From JANMZO01 sp963763135 (GTDB lineage: Bacteria > Actinomycetota > Acidimicrobiia > Acidimicrobiales > JANYDT01), in NCBI GenBank assembly GCA_963763135.1, contig CAVXNJ010000001.1, positions 124,001 through 188,000 of the forward strand: 64,000 nt of DNA, read 5' to 3'. How positions within the stretch are numbered: position 1 is the stretch's first letter; each line of letters begins with the position of its first letter. Position numbers and translations under genes: made by a program. Below the pieces are notes generated by a model. It saw only the letters and a program-made list of their open reading frames with translations. It had not been told where the DNA came from and did no database searches. Positions 1-7,352 of this stretch are shown here, piece by piece.

Positions 1-159
1 CGCGCACATCGGACCGGTGTGATGGCGGGTCATCAAGGTCAGCCCGACTCCGGTCACCCGGAGTACATCCACGCAAGCGGCACACAGGGTCGCACCAGGT
101 TTGATGATGATCTGTCGGGCCAGAGCGACCGAAATCGCCTTGGCCCGCTCCTCACGCAA
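1..159 (-). CDS. GAF-domain protein, N-terminal fragment (runs off the window)
   Basis: Reading frame on the minus strand that stays open from a TTG at 159 to the window edge (53 codons). The visible residues include LCAACVDVLRVTGVGLTLM and a T-G-P-M-C-A end. This is the pattern of the first strands of GAF domains in actinobacterial GAF or GAF-ANTAR regulators, where it is often followed by S-D. The start is uncertain: the TTG lies inside the last codons of the STAS gene upstream, so the two would overlap by a few bases and be translationally coupled. The neighbour and the fold suggest a signalling role in the partner-switching block. Because the C-terminus is missing, ANTAR, PAS or phosphatase outputs are all possible. 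Confidence 0.5.
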   Translation of the reverse strand, partial: MREERAKAISVALARQIIIKPGATLCAACVDVLRVTGVGLTLMTRHHTGPMCA

Positions 160-496
160 AGAGTGCGCCGATTTCGCAGATGGTGAACAGTCGCTGCACG
201 CAACGTGGGGACCCGCGAACCTGCAGTTTCCAATGGGCGTTGACGTTCAGCAGTGCACCGATGATTGCGGCGTCGAGGAATGTCACCTCAGTGACATCGA
301 CGAGCAACCGGCTACCCGGCGATGCCGTGGCCAGGGCCTCAGCCTCAACAAAGAGGGTTCGGGAGAGTTCGCTCGCGGTCGAAGCATCCTGCTCGCCGCT
401 CAACCAAACGATGGTCTGATCGGGATAATTGGTGACCCGCTGCCCCCGGAGGCGGGATGGAAGCTGAATTGATGCGTCTACGTTTGAATCAACCAT
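152..496 (-). CDS. STAS-domain protein (anti-sigma factor antagonist-like)
   Basis: 114 residues, the usual size of a single STAS domain of the RsbV/SpoIIAA type. The core matches the family: an early strand with VWLSGEQDASTASELSRTL, then LLVDVTEVTFLDAAIIGALL (about residues 64-83). In active antagonists the segment after F-x-D carries a phosphorylatable Ser (D-S-S-G-L-G). Here it reads D-A-A-I-I-G, so the acceptor Ser is absent. A good ribosome binding site (aaggaga, three bases before the ATG) supports the start at 496. It lies downstream of a SigF-type sigma factor and its anti-sigma ATPase on the same strand, so a role in that switch is likely. The missing Ser implies it is not regulated by phosphorylation in the standard way. 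Confidence 0.8.
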   Translation of the reverse strand: MVDSNVDASIQLPSRLRGQRVTNYPDQTIVWLSGEQDASTASELSRTLFVEAEALATASPGSRLLVDVTEVTFLDAAIIGALLNVNAHWKLQVRGSPRCVQRLFTICEIGALFA

Positions 497-722
497 GACT
501 CTCCTTGGAAGACAACGTCATGAGCAAACGCGCTACCAGGGTCTGGAGCACCGCATTTCGAGCCTTTGGGATCTACAAACGAAGATCGTGGCTCTGTCAA
601 GGACGCTACACCATCGGGTCGCGAAGCCCCACCGGAGGATTGTCACTGGGCGTGGCGATCGTTCGAACGGGTCACCGCCGGTCGCTGACCTGCCCGATAA
701 GACGGAGTGGAAGGTCTTTGGT

Positions 723-1835
723 CTATCCGTGCAACCGAAGGGTGTCGCTCGCATCCTTCGCCGAAAGTGCCGAAGGTCCCGAGAGCACACGCTCGTAAAG
801 GTCGGCGTAGCGCCGGGCCATCGTCATCCGATGAAACCGACTGACGGCCCGTTCACGGATCCGGGACCGGTCGAGCCCTCCCACGAAACGGAGCGCATCG
901 ACTGCCCCTTCGGCATCGTCGACCAGAAAGCCGGTCACTCCCTCCTCGACAATTTCAGCCATTGAACCTTTCGCGTACGCGACGACCGGGGTTCCACACG
1001 CCATCGCCTCCACGACGCTGAAGCCGAAAGGTTCGTCGAAGCCGATCAAGTGCAACAGCGCGTACGCATGACCGAGAACCTCTGCTTTGTCTTCCGCGCT
1101 CACCATTCCGACGAATCGGACCATTTCGCCATCGATATGTGGACGTACTTTTTCCTCGAAGTAGCGTTCGTCTTGAATGAGGCCGGCGATGATAAGTGGC
1201 CGACCCGCCTCCCGAGCGACCCGGATCGCGACGTCGGGACCCTTGTCGGGATGGATGCGTCCGAAGAACAGGAGATGCTCACCGGGTTCGGGATGCAAGC
1301 GGAATGCATCGGTGTTGATTCCGTGATGAATCGTTGCTGCGTAATGGAGGCTCGGTTCGCGGTCGGCGTCGCTGATCGCCACATAATGCGTTGTCGAGTT
1401 GTAGCGCTTGTAGACCCGCTTGATGGCCGACGATGAGAACCCGTGGACCGTCGTGACGACCGGTGTGCGAACGAGTCGGCTGTAGGTGAGCGGAAGGAAA
1501 TCGAACCCGTTGTGAATGATGTCGAAGTCGTCTGCCTGTTCAAACACCGAAGCGATATGAAGACACTCGGCCACCTTCGGGTCCACGTTCGCGTCCTCCG
1601 ACCAACCACGCGGAAGGGTTGAATGCAACTTGGCGCTCGTTAGTGAATCCCCGGTCGCGAACAACGTCACATCGTGACCGAGCTCGACCAGACTTTCGGT
1701 GAGGAGGGACGCGAAAAGTTCCCAGGGTCCATAACCTCGTGGAGGTGTCCGCCACGCGAGTGGAGCGAGAATCGCGATCCTCCGTGCGCATACCGAATTA
1801 TCCTGCGCTGTTGCGGAATCGGCCTGGGTTTGCAC
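723..1835 (-). CDS. Glycosyltransferase family 4 (GT-B fold)
   Basis: 370 residues, normal for a GT4 enzyme. The N-terminal acceptor domain holds a P-R-G-Y-G-P-W-E-L loop (about 33-40) typical of GT4 enzymes that bind a nucleotide sugar. The C-terminal donor domain has F-G-R-I-H-P-D-K-G (191-199) and the E-x7-E signature EPFGFSVVE (268-276) followed by A-M-A-C-G-T-P-V-V. It would transfer a sugar from an NDP-sugar to an unknown acceptor at the cytoplasmic face. The in-frame start is GTG at 1835; nearby ATGs are out of frame. It sits between the sigma factor gene and the STAS gene, all on the minus strand, with a hairpin and a palindrome in its upstream region. This suggests stress-controlled glycoside or polysaccharide synthesis. 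The substrate cannot be told. Confidence 0.88.
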   Translation of the reverse strand: MQTQADSATAQDNSVCARRIAILAPLAWRTPPRGYGPWELFASLLTESLVELGHDVTLFATGDSLTSAKLHSTLPRGWSEDANVDPKVAECLHIASVFEQADDFDIIHNGFDFLPLTYSRLVRTPVVTTVHGFSSSAIKRVYKRYNSTTHYVAISDADREPSLHYAATIHHGINTDAFRLHPEPGEHLLFFGRIHPDKGPDVAIRVAREAGRPLIIAGLIQDERYFEEKVRPHIDGEMVRFVGMVSAEDKAEVLGHAYALLHLIGFDEPFGFSVVEAMACGTPVVAYAKGSMAEIVEEGVTGFLVDDAEGAVDALRFVGGLDRSRIRERAVSRFHRMTMARRYADLYERVLSGPSALSAKDASDTLRLHG

Positions 1836-1871
1836 TGCATGATGTCATGGCGTTCTTACTTCCTCTGGGGA

Positions 1872-1890
1872 CGTTGCCTTCCAGGCAACG
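1872..1890 (-). promoter_or_regulatory. Perfect 8-bp hairpin in the leader of the glycosyltransferase gene
   Basis: Arms cgttgcct and aggcaacg with a 3-base loop, 37 bases before the GTG of the glycosyltransferase. No T run follows in the direction of transcription, so it is a weak candidate for a terminator of the sigma gene. It could instead be a 5'-UTR element or an operator. Confidence 0.4.
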
Positions 1891-1932
1891 CCACTAACCG
1901 CGTGTCGGTTTTTGCCAACTCGCTTAGACATG

Positions 1933-1949
1933 GGTGCACCTCGTGCACC
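1933..1949. promoter_or_regulatory. GTGCAC palindrome, possible operator
   Basis: ggtgcac-ctc-gtgcacc is a perfect 7-bp inverted repeat. On the minus strand it also reads as a direct repeat of aggtgcac. It lies between the sigma factor stop and the glycosyltransferase start, about 100 bases upstream of the latter, where a promoter would be expected. The regulator is unknown. Confidence 0.35.
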
Positions 1950-2008
1950 TTTACGTAGACTGCTCTGCCCTCCGGTTTCCAACTTCCAGGGCAATTGGTT
2001 CAGCGCAA

Positions 2009-2878
2009 TCACGGGGTTTTGGCTCCGTATGCGGAAGCGACGTCGGGTGACTCGTTCGCAATGATCGACGAGAACTCTTCCAATGCTGCACGGAGCAGCC
2101 GCGAGACGTGCATCTGGCTGATACCCACGATCTCGGCGATCTCCTTCTGGGAACGTTCGGCGAAGAAACGGAGCTCCACGATCCTTCGCGATCGCGGAGC
2201 TAGAAGTGGCAGCAGCCGCTCCACTGTCGCGCGCGCCTCCACTTCCTCAAAGGCCCGCAGCGACGAATCGTCAGACACCGATGAATACATCGGCATTGGG
2301 GTGCCCGCCGCGCCTACTACCGGAGCATCGAGTGATCGCACCCGAAAGGCGGCACCCGCTTCCATCGCTTCGAGGACCCGCTCCGGAGCGATGCCGATCC
2401 TCGCCCCGATTTCGGCGACAGACGGCGTACGGCCCAGCTCCTGCTGCAACTCACTCAGTGCGGGACCGATCCGCTGGGAGTTCTCCTGCAGGCTTCGGGG
2501 CATGCGGACACTCCAGACCGAGCGGAAGTGGCGCCGAAGTTCACCGAGGATTGTGGGCGTGGCGAACCCGATGAACGGCACTCCGCACGTCGGATCAAAG
2601 CGATCAATGGCGTGCAGCAGACCGACCTGCGCCACCTGGACGAGATCATCGAGTTCGACCCCACGGTCCTTGAATCGGCGCGCCAGGCCAATGGCGATGC
2701 CCTTAGTTTGCAGAACCAGGGTTTCGCGCGCCGCCATGTCGCCGTTCGAGCGGAGTTGCTCGAACAACTTCAACTCATCTCGACGGACCTGAGCGCGAAC
2801 GTCGGCCTGTTCGGTGGGCCGATTGACAGCAACCAAATCGCTGTCGTGCTCGGCGGTCTCGAGAGTTCCTTCAGGCAT
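2009..2878 (-). CDS. SigF/SigB-family RNA polymerase sigma factor
   Basis: 289 residues, group 3 sigma-70. Region 2 is visible at about residues 50-120, with D-D-L-V-Q-V-A-Q-V-G-L-L-H-A-I-D-R-F-D-P and then FIGFATPTILGELRRHFR, which is typical of SigF/SigB. Region 3 contains the TPSVAEIGARIG helix (about 150-162). Region 4 near the C-terminus has RIVELRFFAERSQKEIAEIVGIS, the -35-binding helix-turn-helix. The start overlaps the end of the anti-sigma gene upstream by 8 bases, the classical rsbW-sigB arrangement, so the two are co-translated. It should direct stress- or stationary-phase promoters and be held inactive by the upstream ATPase. No SigF-type promoter was identified with confidence here. 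Confidence 0.92.
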   Translation of the reverse strand: MPEGTLETAEHDSDLVAVNRPTEQADVRAQVRRDELKLFEQLRSNGDMAARETLVLQTKGIAIGLARRFKDRGVELDDLVQVAQVGLLHAIDRFDPTCGVPFIGFATPTILGELRRHFRSVWSVRMPRSLQENSQRIGPALSELQQELGRTPSVAEIGARIGIAPERVLEAMEAGAAFRVRSLDAPVVGAAGTPMPMYSSVSDDSSLRAFEEVEARATVERLLPLLAPRSRRIVELRFFAERSQKEIAEIVGISQMHVSRLLRAALEEFSSIIANESPDVASAYGAKTP

Positions 2879-3461
2879 TGTGGAACCGAGCCGGTGGGCC
2901 CGTTTGGAAACCGGCTTCCAAACGTCCTTCTCGAACTACGACATCGAAGGAATCGACGATGGCCCGCACCACGTACAGGCCGAGTGGATCAAGGGAATCC
3001 ACCACGCCGTCATGTACAGCGTCGCCGCTCGAACGGACGACCATGGCGCGTTCCGCCAGAAAAACATCGAGGCGAATGTTCCCGTGCGGTTGGGAGCCGG
3101 ACATCACGAGGTTCACGAGTTCGTCGGCGGCCGTGCGAAGGTCCTCGATCTCCTCATAGTCAAAGTCCAGGTCCGCGGCCAGCGAAGCAACCACGAGTCG
3201 CACGACACGAAGGAACGACCGGTCGTTCGGAATCAACAGCACGACCGCAGGATTTTCAATGGTTTGTGGCGGATCACCCGACGCGGCAACGTTGGTGTGA
3301 TTGACACCGACACCGTCTTGAGAACTTGGCACAACCAGTAAGTACCCGGCAGTCAACCTTTGAAACCACATTCGCTGCCGCCGTGCGTTTGTCGGGTTCG
3401 ACATCGACCCGGGCAGGACGTTTCGGCGAACGGGCGATGGGTACATGGGCGTGTAACTCAC
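2871..3461 (-). CDS. RsbW-like anti-sigma factor (HATPase_c_2 kinase)
   Basis: 196 residues from the longest GTG start at 3461. The conserved domain begins only around residue 70, so a start at the ATG at 3404 or 3371 is as likely. The N-box appears as LRTAADELVNLVMSG with the E and N in place, and the G2 region as LGLYVVRAIVDSF. The G1 box that normally reads D-x-G-x-G is degenerate here (S-S-G-D-A-V-H-D-G). Its position directly before, and overlapping, a SigF-type sigma factor gives its role: it binds the sigma factor and, in the family, phosphorylates a STAS antagonist. The degenerate G1 box matches the non-phosphorylatable STAS protein nearby and hints at a switch that has lost kinase control. 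Confidence 0.8.
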   Translation of the reverse strand: MSYTPMYPSPVRRNVLPGSMSNPTNARRQRMWFQRLTAGYLLVVPSSQDGVGVNHTNVAASGDPPQTIENPAVVLLIPNDRSFLRVVRLVVASLAADLDFDYEEIEDLRTAADELVNLVMSGSQPHGNIRLDVFLAERAMVVRSSGDAVHDGVVDSLDPLGLYVVRAIVDSFDVVVREGRLEAGFQTGPPARFHNA

Positions 3462-3479
3462 AGGAACGTTTGGAGAATC

Positions 3480-4898
3480 ATGAAACGCCTCATTCCCACT
3501 AGAACCACACGTTGGTCGGTCGTTGTACCCGCCGCCATGGCCATGGCGCTCGTACCACTTGCCACCATCGTGCTCCCAACCTCGCCGGCATCTGCGGCGA
3601 GCCGAGTGCCGGTCGCAACCGCGTCACCTCGAGCCCTTTCGCTCAATGCCGGTACGTCCGCCGAGATCGCGGTGCGTCTGTCGTCAAACCGGCCATCGAA
3701 TCTTCGGTGGTCGATCGATGGTCGTCCGTCAGGCGTCAGTGCTGGAGTCGCATGTTCGTCTGCTCGACTCTGCGCCGTCACAGTGACCGCCGACTCGTCA
3801 GCCCCGGAATCCACTGCCCTCGTCGAGATTGTCCTCCGGTCAGGTTCGGCGAGCCGGGTGATTCCGTTTGCCCTCCACATCGCTCCATTAGCGACACCCG
3901 CGCCCCCGGTGACTACGCCAACCACGACGGCACCGCCTACCACCACGCCACCGACCACGGGTAGGACGCTCTCACTGCGCCCGGACTCACTGATCAGCAC
4001 GGCCAATCCTGGTACCCGTTCGGTGTTCGTCATCGGGATCGCCCGCAACGGTTGGTCCGGCCCGGTTGACATGACCGTAGAAACCCTCCCCTCCGGATGG
4101 CGAGCGGCCTTCCTTCCCAACCCGGCGAACGACGCTTCATCAACGTTGATCATCGATAACGCCAGCAACGCGACACCGGGCGACTATCCGATCCGAATCA
4201 GCGGTCGGGCCGCCGGCCTCATTGGCGAGTCGATGCTGATCGTTCGCGTTCGGGCCCCCGAGCTCACCCTGTCGATGCTCAGCCTCGGTCCGGTCGTCGC
4301 TCCCGGAGGCACCACCCGATTCGTCCTTGACGTGCGCTCGATCGACGACCCCACCAGGTTGGTGAACGTTCGTGCCGACGGACTCCCAGCCGGTGTCACC
4401 TATGTTGTCTCGCCCAACCCGGCGGTCGGCACCGTAACCGTTGACGTAAGTGTACCGGGTGGTACACCAGCAGTTGTGTACGCGTTCTACTTCGTCGGTT
4501 CACGCGACGGCGTGGAAGTTCGCCTCCCGACGGTTCTTTCCGTCGTGGCACCGGCCGTATCGACCTTCACGTTCACGCCGACAGCAGTGGCTCCCGTTCC
4601 GGGTGACGCGTTCGGGTTCGGGATCTTCTCAACGAGCAGTTCGTTCTCGCTCAGCCGGGGCACATCAGCGTCCTTCGACGTTCAGGTTGTACCTCGGGCG
4701 GGGTTCGTGAGCCCGATCGATCTGTCGCTAACCACGCCGACGGGTTGGACCGTGACCTGGCTCGCCGTCGGCCCGAACGTCTTTCGCGTAACGGTCACGG
4801 CACCGGCGAGTGCAGCCAGCGGCGTCAACATCCTGCCGTTGCGATCCTCGAGCGGGGCGCTCACGGCAACCTTGAACTTCACGGCGACCATCGCATAG
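3480..4898 (+). CDS. Secreted multidomain protein with Thr/Pro linker and beta-sandwich repeats
   Basis: 472 residues from the ATG at 3480, preceded by a clear ribosome binding site (ggaga). The signal peptide is at residues 1-38: basic MKRLIPTRTTR, a hydrophobic core, and an A-S-A-A cleavage region. A first beta-rich domain (about 40-135) is followed by a Pro/Thr linker (about 138-160). Three more repeats follow, each starting near a leucine-serine strand and containing L-P-x-G-W or L-P-A-G-V turns, as in NEW3/COG1470-type immunoglobulin-like domains. No catalytic motif is seen. It is probably an extracytoplasmic structural or adhesive protein. It is transcribed divergently from the anti-sigma operon and ends at a strong terminator. 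Confidence 0.75.
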   Translation: MKRLIPTRTTRWSVVVPAAMAMALVPLATIVLPTSPASAASRVPVATASPRALSLNAGTSAEIAVRLSSNRPSNLRWSIDGRPSGVSAGVACSSARLCAVTVTADSSAPESTALVEIVLRSGSASRVIPFALHIAPLATPAPPVTTPTTTAPPTTTPPTTGRTLSLRPDSLISTANPGTRSVFVIGIARNGWSGPVDMTVETLPSGWRAAFLPNPANDASSTLIIDNASNATPGDYPIRISGRAAGLIGESMLIVRVRAPELTLSMLSLGPVVAPGGTTRFVLDVRSIDDPTRLVNVRADGLPAGVTYVVSPNPAVGTVTVDVSVPGGTPAVVYAFYFVGSRDGVEVRLPTVLSVVAPAVSTFTFTPTAVAPVPGDAFGFGIFSTSSSFSLSRGTSASFDVQVVPRAGFVSPIDLSLTTPTGWTVTWLAVGPNVFRVTVTAPASAASGVNILPLRSSSGALTATLNFTATIA

Positions 4899-4910
4899 CC
4901 GTGTTGGTTG

Positions 4911-4950
4911 GGGCGTTCGGATCACATTTCTGGTCCGAACGCCCGATTTT
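4911..4950 (+). terminator. Rho-independent terminator after the secreted protein gene
   Basis: Perfect 11-bp stem, gggcgttcgga with tccgaacgccc, 12-base loop, followed by gatttt. It lies 12 bases after the stop at 4898. Confidence 0.8.
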
Positions 4951-5028
4951 CGAACACTCTGCGTAGTTGAATGCCGAATAACACTCTGCGGCAGATCGCC
5001 TACCGCAGACGGGAAACACTCGAACACG

Positions 5029-5742
5029 ATGATCAAGACACGATGGACCACGCTCTCCACAGCCACGGTCATCGCCGTAGGACTCGCCCTCGTTTCCGGA
5101 GGATCGCCGGTCGGCGCAGCCACGAAACGGACCACGAAGAAGGTCACGACAACCACGGCCAAACCGCGCGCTGCTCGCGCCGCCAAGAAACCTGCAGCAG
5201 CGCGAACACCGACGACTCTGCCGGCGACCGAAGCACTGACGACCTCAGACACGACAGTCACGGCGTCTGATCTGGAGACGGCGGAGACCACCACGTCTGC
5301 CGCGCCACCCACCGAGCCCAAGCGCACCGAACCACCGAAAACTGAACCCCAGCGCACCGAACCACCGAAAACTGAACCCCAGCGCACCGAGCCGCCACGG
5401 ACCCTTCCCACGGTTCCCCAGACGACCAAGCCGACCCCGACCTCACAACCGAGCACCGAAATCCGCACCCCGTCGACGCTCGGCCTCCGATGTGGCGTCG
5501 TTGAGCGAAACGTGCGATGCGAGTGGTCCGGCGACGCACAGGGCGGCGTTCGCTATCTGCTGCTTCGTGGGCATGCCGGTGATGCCGCCGGTCGCGTCAT
5601 TGGTCCGTTTGACATGTCGGTCCACACCGCGAGCGACATCACGCCACCGTCCAAGCTCACCTTCAGCTACCTCGTGATCGTCCAGGACGCCAACGGAAAG
5701 AACACGGCCCACTCCGATCCCGTTTCAGTAGCGATCCCCTGA
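5029..5742 (+). CDS. Secreted protein with Thr/Pro/Lys-rich region and C-terminal Fn3-like domain
   Basis: 237 residues. The signal peptide spans about residues 1-31 (MIKTRW, hydrophobic core, P-V-G-A-A). A low-complexity stretch of about 105 residues follows, first Lys/Ala/Thr-rich and then Pro/Thr-rich. The latter contains two exact 10-residue units (RTEPPKTEPQ) encoded by a perfect 30-bp tandem repeat. The C-terminal 85 residues begin L-R-C-G-V-V-E-R-N-V-R-C-E-W and look like a small beta-sandwich (fibronectin type III-like) with a W and alternating strands. The function is unknown; it is likely cell-wall spanning or surface exposed. The start ATG follows a short leader after the terminator of the preceding gene, so it has its own promoter. 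Confidence 0.7.
   Translation: MIKTRWTTLSTATVIAVGLALVSGGSPVGAATKRTTKKVTTTTAKPRAARAAKKPAAARTPTTLPATEALTTSDTTVTASDLETAETTTSAAPPTEPKRTEPPKTEPQRTEPPKTEPQRTEPPRTLPTVPQTTKPTPTSQPSTEIRTPSTLGLRCGVVERNVRCEWSGDAQGGVRYLLLRGHAGDAAGRVIGPFDMSVHTASDITPPSKLTFSYLVIVQDANGKNTAHSDPVSVAIP
5321..5396 (+). repeat. 30-bp tandem repeat in coding sequence (2.5 copies)
   Basis: Two identical 30-bp units begin at 5321 and 5351, with a partial third from 5381 that carries one synonymous change. They encode the RTEPPKTEPQ units of the linker. Length variation by slippage would stay in frame. Confidence 0.9.
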
Positions 5743-5760
5743 GATCCCCTCCGTTCGGGC

Positions 5761-5798
5761 ATCCATCGCCGGGACGGCACATCCATCGCCGGACGGCA
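5761..5798 (+). repeat. Short direct repeat upstream of the AraC regulator
   Basis: atccatcgccgggacggca is repeated at 5781 with one base missing. It lies in the 84-base gap before the regulator start. It may be an operator pair or a simple duplication. Confidence 0.4.
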
Positions 5799-5826
5799 GA
5801 TCCCCGGTCGGCAGTAGGCTAAGCGC

Positions 5827-6657
5827 ATGGGTTGGTATGTACCGCAGGGGCCACCTCATCATCTGGCCGACACGCTCGCCTGTTCGTGGGTCGCGGAACT
5901 CCAAGGCCGCCCGCACCTTCTCGTTCCCGATGGTTGCGTCGAGCTGCTTTGGATCAGCCGGGGAGAGATCTGGCTGTGCGGACCGGAGACACACGCCTGG
6001 CGATTCCAACTTCCGCTCGGCACGACAGCGGTCGGGGTGCGTTTTCGCCCCGGCCGCCATTCGTCGCTTTTCGCCATCGATACGTCGACGCTCCGCAATG
6101 TGCGACTACCCCTGCGAGACGTGGTCGGCCCAGAAATCGAACGGTCTTTGGTTGCGGACGTGGAGAGTAACGCCTCTCCGGAGCACCGGGTCCGTGTCAT
6201 CGAATCGTTCGTACACCGGTTGGTTCGTGCATCCGAACACGGACCGAACGCCATCGCCGCGACAGCGAACCGGGAGTTCGCCGACTTCGTTCTCGAAGTG
6301 CTTGCACACTCCCCGCGAACGACGCAGCAACAGTTGGCGGAACGCTTGGACATCACGTCGAGGCAGCTCCACCGACGGGCGCTCACCGTGTTCGGTTACG
6401 GCACGAGCCAGCTGAGCCGGCTCCTTCGATTCCAGCGCTTCCTGGCTCTGGCAGAACAGCACCGCGATAGCTCGTTGCCGATCGCCCGCCTCGCAGTCGA
6501 AGCGGGTTTCAGTGATCATGCTCACCTTGGCCGTGACTGTCGCAACATCACCGGGCTCGCCCCGGCGGCATTTCTGGCCGAGTATTTTCCGACGTTTCCC
6601 GACATGTCCGATCCGTACAAGACCGGTCGCAATTTTGCGGTCAGCATGGCCGGATGA
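5827..6657 (+). CDS. AraC-family transcriptional regulator with DUF6597-type N-terminal domain
   Basis: 276 residues. The N-terminal domain (about 1-130) has the features of the DUF6597 sensory domain of AraC regulators: the start Y-V-P-Q-G-P, the loop L-V-P-D-G-C-V-E-L-L-W, and V-G-V-R-F-R-P-G. The C-terminal part (about 165-265) has two helix-turn-helix units: LAERLDITSRQLHRR, then IARLAVEAGFSDHAHLGRDC followed by T-G-L-A-P-A-A-F, the AraC signature. It overlaps the next gene by 4 bases (ATGA), so the two form an operon and it may control that enzyme. The inducer is unknown. Confidence 0.88.
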   Translation: MGWYVPQGPPHHLADTLACSWVAELQGRPHLLVPDGCVELLWISRGEIWLCGPETHAWRFQLPLGTTAVGVRFRPGRHSSLFAIDTSTLRNVRLPLRDVVGPEIERSLVADVESNASPEHRVRVIESFVHRLVRASEHGPNAIAATANREFADFVLEVLAHSPRTTQQQLAERLDITSRQLHRRALTVFGYGTSQLSRLLRFQRFLALAEQHRDSSLPIARLAVEAGFSDHAHLGRDCRNITGLAPAAFLAEYFPTFPDMSDPYKTGRNFAVSMAG

Positions 6658-7217
6658 CCTCGACCCCTTCTTCGCCCGCCGACCGTTACCGTCGGCTCGC
6701 CACACGGTTCACCGACCTCGTCAACGCCGTACCCGACGACAGGTGGTCAGCACCCTCGCCGTGCGACGAGTGGACGGCAATCGATGTCGTGAAGCACGTG
6801 GTGACAACGGAAGCGGATCTTCTCGGCCGTATGCCCTTCGCCCCGGGTACGGCCGAAGACACCACCGACGCACTCGCCTCCTGGCCGCGGGTTCGCGACC
6901 TCATCCAGGCCGCGCTCGACAACCCGGAACATGCTACGTACACATACGATGGCTACTTTGGGCCGACGACGTTCGCTGCCACCGTCGACCAGTTCTACTC
7001 AATGGACCTCGTGGTTCACGCGTGGGACCTGGCGCGCGCAGCGGGGCTCACCGAATTCGAAGCGATTGATCCGACGGAGATCGACACGATCACCGAGGCA
7101 TTCGCTCCTCTCGCGGGCACCATGCGTCAGCCGGGCCTGTTCAACGAAGAGATCGCAGTTCCAGCGGAAGCCGACGCTCAAACCAGGTTCCTCGCGTTCA
7201 CCGGCCGCAAGCCGTAG
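6654..7217 (+). CDS. TIGR03086-type DinB-like metal-binding protein (mycothiol-dependent enzyme superfamily)
   Basis: 187 residues, normal for the family. The start at 6654 overlaps the regulator stop. Family features are P-C-D-E-W-T-A-I-D-V-V-K-H-V (about 40-53, including the first metal-ligand His), a central M-D-L-V-V-H-A-W-D-L-A-R-A block (about 120-132) with the other His, and a C-terminal L-A-F-T-G-R-K-P end. The family is a four-helix DinB fold related to mycothiol-dependent maleylpyruvate isomerase. Substrates of most members are not known. Pairing with an AraC regulator suggests a detoxification or catabolic role, which is inference. Confidence 0.8.
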   Translation: MTSTPSSPADRYRRLATRFTDLVNAVPDDRWSAPSPCDEWTAIDVVKHVVTTEADLLGRMPFAPGTAEDTTDALASWPRVRDLIQAALDNPEHATYTYDGYFGPTTFAATVDQFYSMDLVVHAWDLARAAGLTEFEAIDPTEIDTITEAFAPLAGTMRQPGLFNEEIAVPAEADAQTRFLAFTGRKP

Positions 7218-7224
7218 CGTCCAA

Positions 7225-7245
7225 GCGCCGACGACGGGTCGGCGC
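7225..7245 (+). terminator. GC-rich hairpin after the TIGR03086 gene, possible terminator
   Basis: Arms gcgccgac and gtcggcgc, 5-base loop, 8 bases after the stop at 7217. There is no T run, so if it terminates it is a weak or factor-assisted site. Confidence 0.4.
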
Positions 7246-7352
7246 GTCGGATTCGGGGTTCCGGCTTTCATCTGACGGGTACAGCGCTTAGTGTCTCGAT
7301 CTGACCGATTCCCGTTCTCGGTCGACGATGCGCCGAAACCCATGAGGACACC

